DNA from: GYS-P2D sp964414425
GTDB taxonomy: Bacteria > Bacteroidota > Bacteroidia > Chitinophagales > Saprospiraceae
NCBI GenBank assembly: GCA_964414425.1
Contig: CAYPWL010000006.1
Location: 49,641 to 113,640, forward strand
Length of the DNA stretch: 64,000 nucleotides
Direction of reading: 5' to 3'
The notes beneath the pieces are model-generated. The model had not been told where the DNA came from. It did not search any database and was given only the letters and a program-made list of their open reading frames with translations. Positions 45,223-54,772 of the stretch are shown here, piece by piece (position 1 is the stretch's first letter; every line of letters begins with the position of its first letter). The position numbers and the translations under genes are program-made.

Positions 45223-45666
45223 ATGAAAGCAACAAAGATATTTTTAAGCTTGGCACTTTTTATTGGTGCTTTTTCATTTGCGACTGCGCAAGAAGGAGTT
45301 GAAGGACCCATCATGACCTTCGAAACACTGACAGTTGATTATGGAACAATCGAGCAGAACGGTGATCCACTGAGAGTAGCCGAATTCACTAACACTGGTA
45401 CGGAGCCATTGGTAATCTCTAACGCAAGAGGAAGTTGTGGATGTACTGTACCTGTATGGCCAAAAGAGCCAATCATGCCAGGAGAATCAAGCCAGATCGA
45501 AATACGTTACGATACTAAGCGATTAGGTAAGATTAATAAGACTGTGACCTTAACTACTAACCAGGCAGGTGAGCCTATAGTGCTCCGAGTAAAAGGTCAG
45601 ATCAACAAAGCTGTCGAGCAGGAAAGTGTCCCTGAGAATAAGACAGGTTTGAAGATACCGAAATAA
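45223..45666 (+). CDS. DUF1573 domain exported protein
   Basis: The 147-residue protein has a signal peptide (MKATKIFLSLALFIGAFSFATAQ) and one DUF1573 Ig-like domain: FETLTVDYGTIEQNGDPL, then FTNTGTEPLVISNARGSCGCT, where the paired cysteines are conserved, and KTVTLTTNQAG. DUF1573 domains resemble MSP/ASPM-type Ig folds and are common in the Bacteroidota envelope; the function is unknown. The gene has its own promoter candidate and a strong terminator, so it is probably monocistronic and well expressed. Confidence 0.87.
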   Translation: MKATKIFLSLALFIGAFSFATAQEGVEGPIMTFETLTVDYGTIEQNGDPLRVAEFTNTGTEPLVISNARGSCGCTVPVWPKEPIMPGESSQIEIRYDTKRLGKINKTVTLTTNQAGEPIVLRVKGQINKAVEQESVPENKTGLKIPK

Positions 45667-45692
45667 TAAAAAGTATTGAAATAATATAGATC

Positions 45693-45726
45693 GCCGACAA
45701 CATTTTAGATGTTGTCGGCTTTTTTA
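45693..45726 (+). terminator. Strong intrinsic terminator
   Basis: An 11-bp perfect stem GCCGACAACAT/ATGTTGTCGGC (45693-45703 and 45709-45719) with a five-base loop is followed directly by a run of thymines. It ends the DUF1573 transcript before yaaA. Confidence 0.93.
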
Positions 45727-45749
45727 TTTTAAATAGTCTTATCAATTCA

Positions 45750-46511
45750 ATGATCGTATTACTATCACCCGCAAAATCTCTCAACGAAGAGCGCACCCAA
45801 CGGCCCAACTACACTCAACCCAGACATCGCAAAGAGTCCTTTGAACTTGTCAAAGTCCTAAGAGACTACCAAGAGGAGGACTTGATGACACTGATGGGAA
45901 TAAGCCAAAGCTTAGCAGAGCTCAATAGAGGGCGCTATAAATCGTTTCGTAAGACTCATGAGGCAGAGAGTAGCTATATCGCTGTAGACACATTTGATGG
46001 TGATGTATACAAAGGCTTAGAAGCTGATACATGGACAGCATCCGATATGGATTTTGCGCAAGATCATCTCAGGATATTATCGGGCTTATATGGCCTGCTC
46101 AGGCCTCTTGATCTCATGCACCCCTATCGCCTCGAGATGGGCACAAGACTTAAGACGGATCGTGGTAACAACTTATATCAATATTGGGATCAGACAATCA
46201 CCAAAGATCTCAATAAAGACCTCAAGGATATAGGCAGTAAGACCGTGATCAATCTCGCCTCTAATGAGTACTTCAAAGCAGTGAAGAAGGATAAGCTTAA
46301 GGCTGATATCCTCACCATCAACTTCAAAGAATACAGAGATGGTGATCTCAAGTTCATCTCATTTAACGCCAAGAAAGCCCGAGGCCTGATGGCTAAGTAT
46401 ATCATCCACAACGGCCTCACCTCTCCAGAGGATATAAAGGGATTTAATACGGAGGGTTATGGCTTTGACCAAAGTCTGTCCTCAGAAAATGAGTGGATAT
46501 TCGTCAGATAA
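45750..46511 (+). CDS. yaaA: Peroxide stress protein YaaA
   Basis: The 253-residue protein matches the YaaA/DUF328 family throughout: IVLLSPAKSLNEER at the start, LNRGRYKSF, VDTFDGDVYKGLEADTW, HLRILSGLYGLLRPLDLMHPYRLEMGTRL, and INLASNEYFKAV. In E. coli YaaA lowers intracellular iron and limits DNA damage under hydrogen peroxide; the enzymatic activity is not established. It is cytoplasmic. The gene follows the terminator of the DUF1573 gene and is probably transcribed alone. Confidence 0.95.
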   Translation: MIVLLSPAKSLNEERTQRPNYTQPRHRKESFELVKVLRDYQEEDLMTLMGISQSLAELNRGRYKSFRKTHEAESSYIAVDTFDGDVYKGLEADTWTASDMDFAQDHLRILSGLYGLLRPLDLMHPYRLEMGTRLKTDRGNNLYQYWDQTITKDLNKDLKDIGSKTVINLASNEYFKAVKKDKLKADILTINFKEYRDGDLKFISFNAKKARGLMAKYIIHNGLTSPEDIKGFNTEGYGFDQSLSSENEWIFVR

Positions 46512-46613
46512 GATGGACTATCTATCTGCTTATATAATCAGTTGATCTATAATACTGCGACCTATATAGAGATGCCGAGTCTAAAGATATAGAATAGAAT
46601 ACCTTTAACTTTA

Positions 46614-46958
46614 ATGAATAATGAACACCTCTATAAACGAGCGCTCACTAAAGTAAAACAGCGTAAGAAGTTTTACCGTCATGTCATGACATGGGTGATC
46701 ATGAGTGTGTTTTTCGTATTGCTCAATCTGGCAACTACGGATTATTTCTGGGCCATCTTCCCTATCCTCGCTTGGGGTATCGGAGTGGCATTCCATGGAT
46801 TACAAGTGTTTTCTGATGAGTGGGAAGACCAAGAGATCGAAAAAGAATATGAGCGCCTACGTCGCAAGAATATGGACTTCCATGGAGACGATATTGATGA
46901 CATAGATCCATCACAACCTAAAGGGCCTAAGACTTGGAGAGACGACGACTTCGTATAA
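46614..46958 (+). CDS. 2TM domain protein
   Basis: The 114-residue protein has a basic, helical start (LYKRALTKVKQRKKFYRHV), two hydrophobic segments (WVIMSVFFVLLNLATT and FWAIFPILAWGIGVAFHGLQVF), and a charged helical end (EWEDQEIEKEYERLRRKN). This is the 2TM domain found alone or attached to LytTR proteins and kinases in Bacteroidota; its function is not known. It stands between yaaA and trkA. Confidence 0.85.
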   Translation: MNNEHLYKRALTKVKQRKKFYRHVMTWVIMSVFFVLLNLATTDYFWAIFPILAWGIGVAFHGLQVFSDEWEDQEIEKEYERLRRKNMDFHGDDIDDIDPSQPKGPKTWRDDDFV

Positions 46959-47086
46959 TCATACTGTCGCAGCCATAATACAATCGCCATCCTGAGACTT
47001 CAACTCTCCTCCGCACTACCATAATAAATCTCATATTTGCAGCGCATTTTTGAATATGCACTGATTTCGATGCCAGATCAACTATC

Positions 47087-48427
47087 ATGAATATAATAAT
47101 TGCTGGAGCAGGAGCCGTAGGATATCATTTGGCAGAGCTATTGTCAAAAGAAAATCAGAATATCACACTGATAGACAATAACGAGGCAGTTCTCGATAGA
47201 GTTATCAATGATCTGGACGTCTTGACCATTCACGGTGATGCCGCCTCAATAGACATATTAGAGCAGGCTAATATCAAGAAGGCTAATCTATTCTTAGCGG
47301 TAACCACCTCTGAAAAGACTAATCTACTCACCGCTATACTGGCTAAGCAACTCGGTGCTAAGAGGACTATCGCCCGTATCATCAACGTCGAGAACCTCAC
47401 TGATAACAATAAAGCAAAGTATGAGCAACTGGGTGTAGACATGTTGATCTCCCCACAAAATCTCGCAGCAATGGAAGTTGAGCGTCTGCTACGTCGAGCA
47501 TCGTTCACTGATCTATTTGAATTTGAAAATGGAAAACTTTCAGTGGTTGGATTCACATTGGATGCTGCATGCCCTCTCAACTATAAGACGATCGGAGAGA
47601 TCGATGAGCTCAATGACGATTTCATCTTCAGAGGGATCGCACTACTCAGAGGCCATGAGACGCTGATACCACGCAGAGATACTCGCCTCCAAAGAGGTGA
47701 CCATCTCTATATCTCTACTCGAGCGAGGAAGTTAGAGAATGCGATGACCTTTATGGGTAAGCAACTCAAGCCCATTAAGTCAATCATGATCATCGGAGGC
47801 ACACAGCTTGCCTTACTCACTGCACAAAAACTGGAACAGAAGTATTCAGTCAAAATAGTCATCAAAGATGAAGATCTTGCCAAGTACTTTCTTGACAGGC
47901 TCCACAATACACTGATCATCAATGCCGACCCCAGTGACGTTACCGAGCTCAAAGATGAAGGCCTTGAGCGCATGGATGCATTTATAGCGCTTACACCTAA
48001 CTCAGAGACGAATATTATCACTAGTCTCATGGCTGAGGATTTAGGTGTCTATAAGACTATCGCACTCGTCGAGAATGTCAACTACACCCATATCTCTCAA
48101 AACATAGGGATCGATACTATAATCAATCAGAAGCTATTAGCAGCGAACAGCATATTTCGTTTCGTCAGGAAAGGGAAAATCGAGGCGATAGCGAGTCTGC
48201 ACGGTGTGGATGCTGAGATCATAGAGTTTGAGCTGCATAAGAGTAATCGACTACTCGATAAGACCATTAAGCAGTTGAGACTACCGCCGAGTTCTATCGT
48301 TGCGGGAGTAGTAAGAGGTAACGAGAGTTTTATTCCCGATGATGAGTTCGTCCTGGCTAAGAATGACAAAATTGTCGTCTTAGCATTACCTGATGCCATT
48401 AAGCAAGTTGAAGAAATCTTTAAGTAG
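47087..48427 (+). CDS. trkA: Trk system potassium uptake regulator TrkA
   Basis: The 446-residue protein has two RCK modules: each starts with a Rossmann segment (MNIIIAGAGAVGYHLAELL, and IMIIGGTQLALLTAQKLEQ at about residue 230) and ends with an RCK_C domain. TrkA is the NAD/ATP-binding gating ring of the TrkH potassium channel on the cytoplasmic face. In the second Rossmann domain the glycine motif is IGGTQLA, less canonical than the first. Its stop overlaps the GTG start of trkH by one base, so the two are cotranscribed. Confidence 0.95.
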   Translation: MNIIIAGAGAVGYHLAELLSKENQNITLIDNNEAVLDRVINDLDVLTIHGDAASIDILEQANIKKANLFLAVTTSEKTNLLTAILAKQLGAKRTIARIINVENLTDNNKAKYEQLGVDMLISPQNLAAMEVERLLRRASFTDLFEFENGKLSVVGFTLDAACPLNYKTIGEIDELNDDFIFRGIALLRGHETLIPRRDTRLQRGDHLYISTRARKLENAMTFMGKQLKPIKSIMIIGGTQLALLTAQKLEQKYSVKIVIKDEDLAKYFLDRLHNTLIINADPSDVTELKDEGLERMDAFIALTPNSETNIITSLMAEDLGVYKTIALVENVNYTHISQNIGIDTIINQKLLAANSIFRFVRKGKIEAIASLHGVDAEIIEFELHKSNRLLDKTIKQLRLPPSSIVAGVVRGNESFIPDDEFVLAKNDKIVVLALPDAIKQVEEIFK

Positions 48428-49893
48428 TGATCGATTATAAGATTGTGTTGAAGGTCGTAGGCGTGCTCTTAGCACTGCTCTCCTTGATGATGTCTATTCC
48501 ATTACTCTATAGTATCATTAACGATGACTCGGGGGCACGAGACCTCAGTATCGGCGCCGTATCATCGCTCGCGACAGGCTCTCTATTGTGGATGACATGC
48601 AAGAACAAAGAGACAAGTCTCTCTAAACGAGAGGGATACTTGATCGTAGTCTTAGGATGGATTGTGATCTGCTTATTTAGCGCTATACCTTACCTGTCCT
48701 ATCAAGGAATAGGATCAGTTACGGATGCTATATTTGAGAGTATGTCAGGCTTGACTACCACGGGCGCTACTATACTGACTGACATCGAGATCCTACCCAA
48801 GAGTCTCCTCTTATGGCGGAGTATGTCTCAATGGATCGGAGGGATGGGCATCATCGTACTTACCGTAGCAATCTTCCCACTCTTAGGCATCGGAGGTGTA
48901 GAGTTGTTTGTAGCAGAATCCCCAGGTCCTACCTCAGACAAGATACATCCGAGAATCAAGGAAACTGCTAAACGATTATGGCTCATCTACGTCTCCTTGA
49001 CTGCATTGCTGGGAGTCATACTCGCTATTTCGGGCTTGAATCTCTACGATGCGATCAACCATGCCCTGACGACCATGTCAACTGGTGGATTCTCCACCAA
49101 GAATGCGAGCATAGCAGCATTTGACAATCCTGCCATCGAGTACATCATCGCCATCTTTATGCTCATAGCCGGCTGCAACTATACGATCATCTACTTCGGG
49201 TTAAAAGGCAAGATGAAGAAGGTCTGGCGCAGTGATGAGTTTAAGACTTATTTGTTACTTGTACTTGTCTTAACCCTGTTACTTACAGTAGCGATTACAT
49301 GTATTGCATCAGGTCAATCTGTCGAACAATCGCTACGCCATGCTCTGTTTCACGTGCTATCGTTGATCACAACAACGGGTTATGTTGCAGCCGATTATAC
49401 CGCTTGGTCGCCTGCTCTCACGATGATATTTTTCTCACTGCTTTTCATAGGAGCCTGTGCTGGATCTACAAGCGGTGGTATCAAGGTGATACGGCATCTT
49501 GTCTTCTTCAAAAACTCAATCTATGAGCTCAAGCGTATCCTTCATCCCAAAGCACTCATCAGAACTAAGATTGATGGCCACGTCGTACGCCCACGTATCC
49601 TCACTCACATTCTCGTGTTTTTACTATTCTATCTGATGATTTTTTTCATCGGGGTGATTTGTATGTCCTTCGTGCTTTATGATGATCCAACACCGATACT
49701 ATCTGCCGTCGGAGTAGTTGCTACGAGCTTGGGCAATGTAGGCCCAGGAATTGGCTCTGTGGGCCCATTGGACAACTTTGCGCACATCCCTGATACTGGT
49801 AAATGGCTATCCATGGGATTGATGCTTTTCGGCCGATTAGAGCTTTTTACGCTATTGATTTTACTCTCGCCGTACTTTTGGCGCAATCATTGA
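48427..49893 (+). CDS. trkH: Trk potassium channel-forming subunit TrkH
   Basis: The 488-residue protein has four pore-like repeats, each with a half-helix and selectivity-filter glycine: MSGLTTTGAT, LTTMSTGGFSTKN, LSLITTTGYVA, and ATSLGNVGPGIG. TrkH forms a dimeric potassium channel in the inner membrane. A GTG start at 48427 overlaps the trkA stop; the next residues (IDYKIVLKVVG) enter the first helix at once. With TrkA and the Kv-type channel that follows it forms a three-gene potassium block. Confidence 0.95.
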   Translation: MIDYKIVLKVVGVLLALLSLMMSIPLLYSIINDDSGARDLSIGAVSSLATGSLLWMTCKNKETSLSKREGYLIVVLGWIVICLFSAIPYLSYQGIGSVTDAIFESMSGLTTTGATILTDIEILPKSLLLWRSMSQWIGGMGIIVLTVAIFPLLGIGGVELFVAESPGPTSDKIHPRIKETAKRLWLIYVSLTALLGVILAISGLNLYDAINHALTTMSTGGFSTKNASIAAFDNPAIEYIIAIFMLIAGCNYTIIYFGLKGKMKKVWRSDEFKTYLLLVLVLTLLLTVAITCIASGQSVEQSLRHALFHVLSLITTTGYVAADYTAWSPALTMIFFSLLFIGACAGSTSGGIKVIRHLVFFKNSIYELKRILHPKALIRTKIDGHVVRPRILTHILVFLLFYLMIFFIGVICMSFVLYDDPTPILSAVGVVATSLGNVGPGIGSVGPLDNFAHIPDTGKWLSMGLMLFGRLELFTLLILLSPYFWRNH

Positions 49894-49981
49894 GAATATA
49901 ACTTATGATGACTATTCAATATATGATTCGTCAAAGAGTTAGATTATGTAATCTTAATTGCGAGGTACATCCAGAGAACTA

Positions 49982-50809
49982 ATGAAATCATTAGACAAGC
50001 AGAAACTGCACGATATCATTTTTGAGACAAATACTCCCAAGGGGAAGGCATTTGATATTGTACTGCTCATATTTATCGTACTCAGTGTCATTATAGTAGC
50101 GCTTGAGACCGTACCTTCTTATGGTACTAAGTATGGGCTGCTATTCAAAGTATTAGAATGGGTATTCACTATTGCTTTTACCATAGAGTATATCCTCAGG
50201 ATTTATACGGTCAAAAAGCCAATCAAATACATCAAAAGCTTCTATGGTATAGTAGATTTATTATCTATACTGCCTGCCTACTTGAGCATTATCATTACAG
50301 GTAGTCAATCCCTCGTGGTGATCAGAGCACTGAGGTTGTTGCGGGTGTTTAGAATATTTAAAATGGCTCAAGCTCTCGATCAAGGGTTTGTGATCGTAAG
50401 AGCCCTGCGTAACTCTTCGACTAAGATTGGAGTGTTTCTTTTTGTAGTGATGATCACCGTATGCATATTTGGATCGATGATGTACCTTGTAGAGGGTGGG
50501 GCCAATGACCAATTTGATAGTATCCCGAGGAGTATCTACTGGTCTATCGTGACGCTGACTACTGTTGGTTTTGGAGATATCACTCCTCAAACCACATTAG
50601 GACAGTTCTTATCAGCAGCCTTAATGATATTAGGTTATGCCATTATAGCCGTGCCTACAGGCATAGTAACCAGTGAGCTATTCAAAGATGGGGATTTACA
50701 CGAAAGCGATCTTTCGACTGAGCACTGCCGGTCTTGCTCCAAAGAGGGTCATGACCCGGATGCTATCTATTGTAAATATTGCGGCGACATATTGAACGAC
50801 CCCGTTTAG
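49982..50809 (+). CDS. Kv-type potassium channel with C-terminal zinc ribbon
   Basis: The ATG at 49982 gives 275 residues. A voltage-sensor unit is seen (helices S1-S4, with the arginine-rich RALRLLRVFRIFKMAQAL as S4), then the pore with the selectivity filter TVGFGD. The end, after SELFKDG, carries CRSCSKEGHDPDAIYCKYCGDIL, a CxxC...CxxC zinc ribbon. It should be a voltage-gated or voltage-sensing potassium channel of the inner membrane. The ribbon might bind a partner or metal; its role is unknown. The TTG at 49958 is an alternative start. Confidence 0.9.
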   Translation: MKSLDKQKLHDIIFETNTPKGKAFDIVLLIFIVLSVIIVALETVPSYGTKYGLLFKVLEWVFTIAFTIEYILRIYTVKKPIKYIKSFYGIVDLLSILPAYLSIIITGSQSLVVIRALRLLRVFRIFKMAQALDQGFVIVRALRNSSTKIGVFLFVVMITVCIFGSMMYLVEGGANDQFDSIPRSIYWSIVTLTTVGFGDITPQTTLGQFLSAALMILGYAIIAVPTGIVTSELFKDGDLHESDLSTEHCRSCSKEGHDPDAIYCKYCGDILNDPV

Positions 50810-50823
50810 CCCAGTTCAGATAG

Positions 50824-51882
50824 TTACCATCTGATTAGGGCACTTCCCCAAGTGAACCCACTACCAAAAGCCGCTAAGCACACTAAGTCTCCATCTTTGA
50901 TCTTTCCGAGATCCCGAGCTTCACACAAGGCTATTGGAATAGACGCTGCAGTAGTGTTCCCGTATTTCTGGATATTATTAAACACCTTAGAATCATCCAA
51001 CTGCATCAATCGCTGCACGAATTGACTGATCCTCAGATTAGCCTGATGCGGGATCAGCATATCTACATCCTCCGGCTTATATCCCGTATCAGCTAGCGCC
51101 TCTTGTATGGCAGCTGGAAACTTCTGAACAGCCCACTTGAAGACCAACGGCCCATTCATATTAGGATAGATGAGGTGGTCGTCGAGCATTTTTTGCGTCA
51201 CGTAGATTCCTCCTGGTTTATCATCCTCAGGAAACCCAAACTTCTCAGTACCTAAGTGGTGACCGCCATGAGATCCTGGGGTAATCATCGCCAACTCCTC
51301 GGCACAAGTTCCATTAGAGTGGAGATTAGTTGTGAGGACACCTCTACCCTCCTCTTCAGTAGGTTGTAATATGACCGCCCCTGCACCATCCCCAAAAATC
51401 ACGGTGACATTGCGTCCTCTCGTATCGAAGTCGAGACCCATTGAGTGCATCTCAGAACCTACCAATAGTATGTTCTTATACATACCAGTCTTGATGAATT
51501 GATCTCCTATAGATAGACCGTATATAAATCCTGAACACTGGTTACGTATATCAAGTGCCCCAATCTCTGTGTCAGTAATCCCCAACTCTCTCTGTAAGAG
51601 TACGCCACAACCTGGAAAGAAATAATCTGGACTAAGTGTGGCAAATATGATGAAGTCTATATCCTCCTTATTGATACCCGCATCAGCTATGGCTTTTTTA
51701 GCGGCCTCTGCTGCCAGTGTAGTGGTAGTTTCCTCGTGCTTCTTAGCGTAGCGTCTTTCACGGATACCCGTACGCTCTTTGATCCAATCATCCGATGTAT
51801 CCATGTACTGAGTTAGATCATCATTGGTGACCACCGTCTCAGGGACATAATACCCTATACCTCCGATTTTTGTGTTTTTCAT
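50824..51882 (-). CDS. fabH: 3-oxoacyl-ACP synthase III (FabH-like)
   Basis: The 352-residue protein has the FabH catalytic triad: the nucleophilic cysteine in DIRNQCSGFIYGL, histidine in DMLIPHQANLRI and asparagine in FNNIQKYGNTTAAS. The start MKNTKIGGIGYYVPETVVTND is typical. It condenses an acyl-CoA with malonyl-ACP to start fatty acid synthesis; the neighbours do not include other fab genes, so it may serve branched starter units or a special lipid. It is convergent with the Kv channel gene. Confidence 0.9.
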   Translation of the reverse strand: MKNTKIGGIGYYVPETVVTNDDLTQYMDTSDDWIKERTGIRERRYAKKHEETTTTLAAEAAKKAIADAGINKEDIDFIIFATLSPDYFFPGCGVLLQRELGITDTEIGALDIRNQCSGFIYGLSIGDQFIKTGMYKNILLVGSEMHSMGLDFDTRGRNVTVIFGDGAGAVILQPTEEEGRGVLTTNLHSNGTCAEELAMITPGSHGGHHLGTEKFGFPEDDKPGGIYVTQKMLDDHLIYPNMNGPLVFKWAVQKFPAAIQEALADTGYKPEDVDMLIPHQANLRISQFVQRLMQLDDSKVFNNIQKYGNTTAASIPIALCEARDLGKIKDGDLVCLAAFGSGFTWGSALIRW

Positions 51883-52123
51883 AAGATTGGTTTAAGGCGC
51901 CAAGATAAAAACCATTTTATCATTTATAGACCATTTGAAAAATTGTCGAAAATGTCATCCAAACAGCCAAGTCCCATTTACCAGCCCTTTGAATTAATCT
52001 TACCAGTCCAAAACTTAGATATTAATGATAGAGCGCTAATTTTGTGGCACTAATTAGGTACAAAGAACAAACTTATCTTTCCGTGATCAGTTTAGTCACT
52101 GGTCAAATCAATTTAGCTTTTAT

Positions 52124-54730
52124 ATGATTAAGTTATCGTGCGGCATCCACTCTAGCCTTATCCGTGCTATATCGCTAAGGTCGGCGTGTTTATTCATCCT
52201 ATTATTGACTATGGGTACAGCGCATGGTCAGGGAGTGACGAGAGTATCAGGCAACGTGTATGATGCCGAGACTAAGGAGCCCCTACCTTTTGTAAACATC
52301 TCATTTGAAAATACGAGTGTTGGAACCACTACCGATTTAGATGGCTACTTCGAGGTTGATTCAAGATTTGTGACTGACAACCTATGTGCCTCATTTTTGA
52401 GTTACAAGACTCAGTGTCAACCTATCGAAGTCGAAAGTAAAAATCGAAAATTAGAGTTTTATCTCGCAGGCGAAAGTTTACAGCTCGAAAATGTTACGAT
52501 CACAGCTAAGCGCGGGCGATATCGCAAAAAGAACAATCCCGCTGTAGAATTGATGCGCAAGGTCATCGATAATAAAGGAGAAAATAGGCTCGAAGGACAA
52601 GACTATTACTCCTATGATAAGTATGAGCGCATAGAGCTTGACATCAATAACATTACAGAAGAATTTAAGGATCGTAAGCTATTCAACAAGTTTGATCTTT
52701 TGTGGAATTATGTTGACACCTCTAAAGTAAATGGGAAGGTATATCTCCCGATTTATCTACGAGAAGTGAATTCTCAGGTATACTATCGTAATGATCCCGA
52801 GGATAAAAAAGAAATCAGATCAGCCGTCAAAAACACCAAGTTTGATGAGTCCGTTGATGATGAAAGTATCACAGATTTATTAGATTTTTTATATCAGGAT
52901 ATAGATATCTACGACAATACGATACCGCTATTGGATAACAACTTTATCAGTCCGATATCGCCACTTGCTCTAAACTTCTATCGATTCTACATACTAGACA
53001 CGCTTGATATTAATGGCACCAATAGTATACATCTCGGATTCATCCCCAGAAACAAGTCCAATTTTGGATTTACAGGGGATCTGTATGTATCCAATGATAG
53101 CAGTGCGCATTACGTGACACGGGCTGATTTTGGCATCATTGGCAACATCAATCTGAATTTCATAAATGATATAAAAGTTATTCAGGATTTTGCCCCTTAT
53201 CAGGAAGCCTACATCAAGACTCGAGATGACCTAACCATAGACTACAGCATATCCAAAAATGGCATTGGGTTTTATGGTACCAGGACATTAGGATATGACA
53301 ACTTCAACTTTGAACCCACCGCTGATCCTTCGGTGTTTGACGGCGTCGAAAAAGTCGTCACCGTCGATGGAGCCTACAAGCAATCTGAGGAGTATTGGCA
53401 GAACAATCGTCTGCTTGCCCTCACAGAGAATCAGGAGGGCTTATATGAGATGATCGATACCCTCACTAATCTGCCAGCCTATAAACGGCTCGTGACTGGT
53501 GTCAAGATAGCAACAACAGGATTCATTCCTTTTCCACGATTTGAGATCGGTCCTCTGGCGACATTCTATAGTTTTAATCAAGTCGAGGGATCCAGAGTCC
53601 GTTTTGGTGGAGAGACTAATTTTGGTTTTAGTAAGAAGTGGTATTTAGACTCCTACCTGGCCTACGGCTTTAGGGACAGGAGATTTAAAGGAAAGATAGG
53701 CTTGACTTACACCTTTAATCCAGATTGGAGATCTAATCCTCGACATTTTGTCAGAGCAATCTATCAAGAAGAAGCGACATTCCCAGGTCAAGCATTACAG
53801 TTTTTACAGCAGGATAACGTACTACTCTCCGCACGACGTGGTGACACAAGACGTATGATCCTTGAAAAGGAGACTCGGTTTGAATATACCTGTGAGGTTT
53901 CCAGCTTCGCCATAGATATGTTTCTTTCTGATAAGACCACCGATCCGTACGGCGAATTGATTTTGCCCTTTACGGATGCCAATGGTCAAACTCAATTATT
54001 AGACGATCTGCAAACCACCGTCCTTGGTGTCGGTTTCGAGTTTGCACCTAACAAACAGTTCTTACAAGGCAGACAATTTAGAACCCCCATTATCAATAAG
54101 TTTCCAATCTATACTTTCCGATATGAAACTTCTTTCGGTGATGTACTCGGTAGTGATTATAGCTATCACCGTATTGATCTTGGCTTCTTTAAGAGGTTCA
54201 ACCTTTCTGTCTTAGGACACACTAATGTTGGGATAGAAGCAGGTAAGATCTTTGGGGATCTACCATACATACTATTGTTTGTACCACGTGCCAATCAGTC
54301 ATTCTCTTATCAGAGGCAATCCTTTAACCTGATGAACTTTTTGGAGTTTGTATCCGATGACTATGTATTCTTTAGAGCGGAGCATTTCTTCAAGGGTTTC
54401 TTCTTGAACCGAGTACCGCTACTTAAGAAGTTAGGATTGCGGGAGATCGTATCCTTTAAAGCCGTATATGGTACGCTCAATGATTCTAACAATCCGGCTC
54501 TCAATCCAAGCATACCCAACTTCACAGTCAATTCAGAAGATGTTCCGCTTACTTATACATTTGAAGATGGAGTACCATATATAGAAGCCAGTATTGGGCT
54601 CTCTAACATATTTAAAGTCCTACGGGTAGATTTAGTCAGAAGACTGAATTATTTGGATCATCCAAATGTCCCGAACCTCTTTAATGTGCGAGGTTTAGGC
54701 CTTAGGGCACGATTTAAAGTTGAATTTTAA
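52124..54730 (+). CDS. DUF5686/CarboxypepD_reg outer-membrane protein
   Basis: The 868-residue protein has a long N-terminal signal region ending at AHGQG, then a CarboxypepD_reg domain (VSGNVYDAETKEPLPFVNISFEN, about 35-125) and a large DUF5686 region with TITAKRGRYRKKNNPAVELMRKVID and many beta strands to an aromatic-rich C-terminus (RLNYLDHPNVPN, FKVEF). DUF5686 proteins are Bacteroidota outer-membrane barrels of unknown function. It stands 241 bp from the divergent fabH gene and just before the DUF4833 gene. Confidence 0.85.
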   Translation: MIKLSCGIHSSLIRAISLRSACLFILLLTMGTAHGQGVTRVSGNVYDAETKEPLPFVNISFENTSVGTTTDLDGYFEVDSRFVTDNLCASFLSYKTQCQPIEVESKNRKLEFYLAGESLQLENVTITAKRGRYRKKNNPAVELMRKVIDNKGENRLEGQDYYSYDKYERIELDINNITEEFKDRKLFNKFDLLWNYVDTSKVNGKVYLPIYLREVNSQVYYRNDPEDKKEIRSAVKNTKFDESVDDESITDLLDFLYQDIDIYDNTIPLLDNNFISPISPLALNFYRFYILDTLDINGTNSIHLGFIPRNKSNFGFTGDLYVSNDSSAHYVTRADFGIIGNINLNFINDIKVIQDFAPYQEAYIKTRDDLTIDYSISKNGIGFYGTRTLGYDNFNFEPTADPSVFDGVEKVVTVDGAYKQSEEYWQNNRLLALTENQEGLYEMIDTLTNLPAYKRLVTGVKIATTGFIPFPRFEIGPLATFYSFNQVEGSRVRFGGETNFGFSKKWYLDSYLAYGFRDRRFKGKIGLTYTFNPDWRSNPRHFVRAIYQEEATFPGQALQFLQQDNVLLSARRGDTRRMILEKETRFEYTCEVSSFAIDMFLSDKTTDPYGELILPFTDANGQTQLLDDLQTTVLGVGFEFAPNKQFLQGRQFRTPIINKFPIYTFRYETSFGDVLGSDYSYHRIDLGFFKRFNLSVLGHTNVGIEAGKIFGDLPYILLFVPRANQSFSYQRQSFNLMNFLEFVSDDYVFFRAEHFFKGFFLNRVPLLKKLGLREIVSFKAVYGTLNDSNNPALNPSIPNFTVNSEDVPLTYTFEDGVPYIEASIGLSNIFKVLRVDLVRRLNYLDHPNVPNLFNVRGLGLRARFKVEF

Positions 54731-54772
54731 ATCTTGTTTGATTTATCTTCGCCATAGTTAAAGCCAGCAGGT

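Noticed and set aside
45602..45808. 68-residue minus-strand frame across the terminator after the DUF1573 gene
   Set aside because: It spans a strong intrinsic terminator and the starts of two plus-strand genes.
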